From Pectobacterium sp013449375 (GTDB lineage: Bacteria; Pseudomonadota; Gammaproteobacteria; Enterobacterales; Enterobacteriaceae), in assembly GCF_048593165.1 (NCBI RefSeq), contig NZ_CP184271.1: a stretch of 64,000 nucleotides of DNA; one strand, 5' to 3'. The translations under genes were made by a program, and so were the position numbers. Below are positions 63,211 through 64,000 of the stretch, piece after piece. The first letter of the stretch is position 1, and each line of letters begins with the position of its first letter. The notes under the pieces are model-generated. The model was not told the origin of the DNA, did no database searches, and saw only the letters and a program-made list of their open reading frames with translations.

Positions 63211-63257
63211 CGTGTTTATCTGCTGTATCCTTTAAACGGGAATGGCAGATAAACACG
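63211..63257. repeat. 13-bp inverted repeat after ybfA
   Basis: CGTGTTTATCTGC (63211-63223) and GCAGATAAACACG (63245-63257) are exact inverted repeats with a 21-base spacer, 20 bp after the ybfA stop. There is no T-run. It could form an mRNA 3' hairpin or be a binding site. Confidence 0.6.
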
Positions 63258-63480
63258 AAACATGAACCGACGAAGGATCGGTTTAAATATGTTTTGACGA
63301 GATTTACTCATTTTCCTTCCTGCCTGTTCTGCCGTTATTTCTCCCCAATCTCATGATTTATTACTTTATTTTTCGCTGTGACTGCATAGAGTCGTGGAGA
63401 AATCCGCTATGCTGATCAGAGGGTTTGCAGAATGCCAAATGCGTATGCCGCTTGAAATATGACGGGTATAAGGATAAATC

Positions 63481-64000
63481 ATGACGCTCGAACTCATCCC
63501 TGTTGGTATCAGCGCCTGTCTGCTCGGTAATCCCGTGCGGTTTGATGGCGGTCACAAACGTCTGACGTTTGCTGTTGAACAACTGACGCCTTATTTTCGC
63601 TTTGAACCTGTCTGCCCGGAAATGGCGATTGGTTTACCCGTGCCGCGTCCGGCGCTCAGACTGGTGCGAGAAGGGGAAAGTCACATTACGCTGCGTGCCA
63701 GCAATGGCTCGCCGCTGGATGTCACCCAGCAGATGACGGGGTTTTCCTCTGACAAAGTCAGCCAGCTTCAGCACTTATGCGGTTATATTGTCTGCGCAAA
63801 ATCGCCAAGCTGCGGTATGGAGCGCGTGAAGGTTTACGATGAAGGGCAAAAGAATGCGCGTAAAAGTGGTATCGGCCTGTTTACGCAGGAGCTGATGCGG
63901 CAAATGCCTTGGCTACCGGTTGAGGAAGATGGACGCTTGCACGATCCTGGCTTGCGGGAAAATTTCATTGAGCGCGTTTATGCGTTACACGAACTGAATC
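63481..64000 (+). CDS. ybgA: DUF523 (YbgA-type) protein, partial
   Basis: The gene starts at ATG 63481 and runs off the window, with 173 codons visible. The visible part is a DUF523 domain: VGISACLLGNPVRFDGGHKR near the start, PVCPEMAIGLPVPRPALRL, and CAKSPSCGMERVKVY at about residues 101-115; conserved cysteines suggest metal binding. E. coli YbgA adds a DUF1722 domain and precedes the photolyase gene phr. Recent work ties DUF523 to tRNA thiouridine metabolism (TudS); whether that applies here is inference. Confidence 0.85.
   Translation, partial: MTLELIPVGISACLLGNPVRFDGGHKRLTFAVEQLTPYFRFEPVCPEMAIGLPVPRPALRLVREGESHITLRASNGSPLDVTQQMTGFSSDKVSQLQHLCGYIVCAKSPSCGMERVKVYDEGQKNARKSGIGLFTQELMRQMPWLPVEEDGRLHDPGLRENFIERVYALHELN

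Noticed and set aside
1..64000. CRISPR array, prophage, IS element or secretion cluster
   Set aside because: No regularly spaced direct repeats, transposase, integrase or phage genes are visible in the window.

Overview
The window is a continuous piece of a chromosome from an enterobacterium. Protein similarity to Escherichia coli is high but not identical throughout, core gene order is conserved in long blocks, and there are local differences: nagD and cobC are absent, a chemoreceptor is inserted next to fldA, and a CitMHS/AtuA cluster is present. This fits the soft-rot Pectobacteriaceae, most likely Pectobacterium. The genus is inferred from familiarity, not from a search. No prophage, IS element, CRISPR array, integrase or toxin cluster was found; most of the window is housekeeping.

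Layout. (1) 1-4370: a catabolic module made of a LysR regulator and a divergent operon with a CitMHS carboxylate transporter, an AtuA-family protein and a separate AtuA C-terminal-like protein cut by the window start. (2) 4434-7172: ypfN, an M15 peptidase, dapE and yffB in one tight operon, then the 19-codon microgene ypfM with its own terminator. (3) 7255-34005: a ygeA-type racemase, then the conserved cspE-crcB-tatE-lipA-lipB-ybeD-dacA-rlpA-rodA-mrdA-rlmH-rsfS-nadD-holA-lptE-leuS-ybeL-gltLKJI-lnt-corC-ybeY-ybeZ-miaB block. It covers lipoylation, cell elongation, ribosome maturation, LPS export, glutamate/aspartate uptake and tRNA modification. crcB carries what looks like a fluoride riboswitch. 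(4) 34232-36822: ubiF, an unknown exported protein and a six-tRNA operon (Met-Leu-Gln-Gln-Met-Gln) with a stringent-type promoter. (5) 37042-45883: asnB, the nagBAC operon and divergent nagE (amino-sugar uptake and catabolism), then glnS. (6) 45948-53758: fur, fldA, an inserted chemoreceptor gene with a sigma-28-type promoter, ybfE, ybfF, seqA, pgm. (7) 53961-62555: a small EamA transporter and the complete kdpFABCDE potassium-uptake operon with a KdpE box. (8) 62984-64000: ybfA and the start of a ybgA-type DUF523 gene cut by the window end.

Most genes lie on the minus strand in operons with overlapping or nearly touching ends. Non-coding signals supported by sequence include the crcB riboswitch, about a dozen intrinsic terminators (several shared by convergent genes), a tRNA promoter, CRP, KdpE, sigma-28 and NtrC-like sites, a likely SroC-type RNA between gltI and gltJ, and two copies of a ~130-bp palindromic repeat about 29.5 kb apart. 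I found no clearly undescribed system. The most interesting points are the riboswitch, the repeat family, the two-domain NagE, the AtuA/CitMHS module and the microprotein ypfM.
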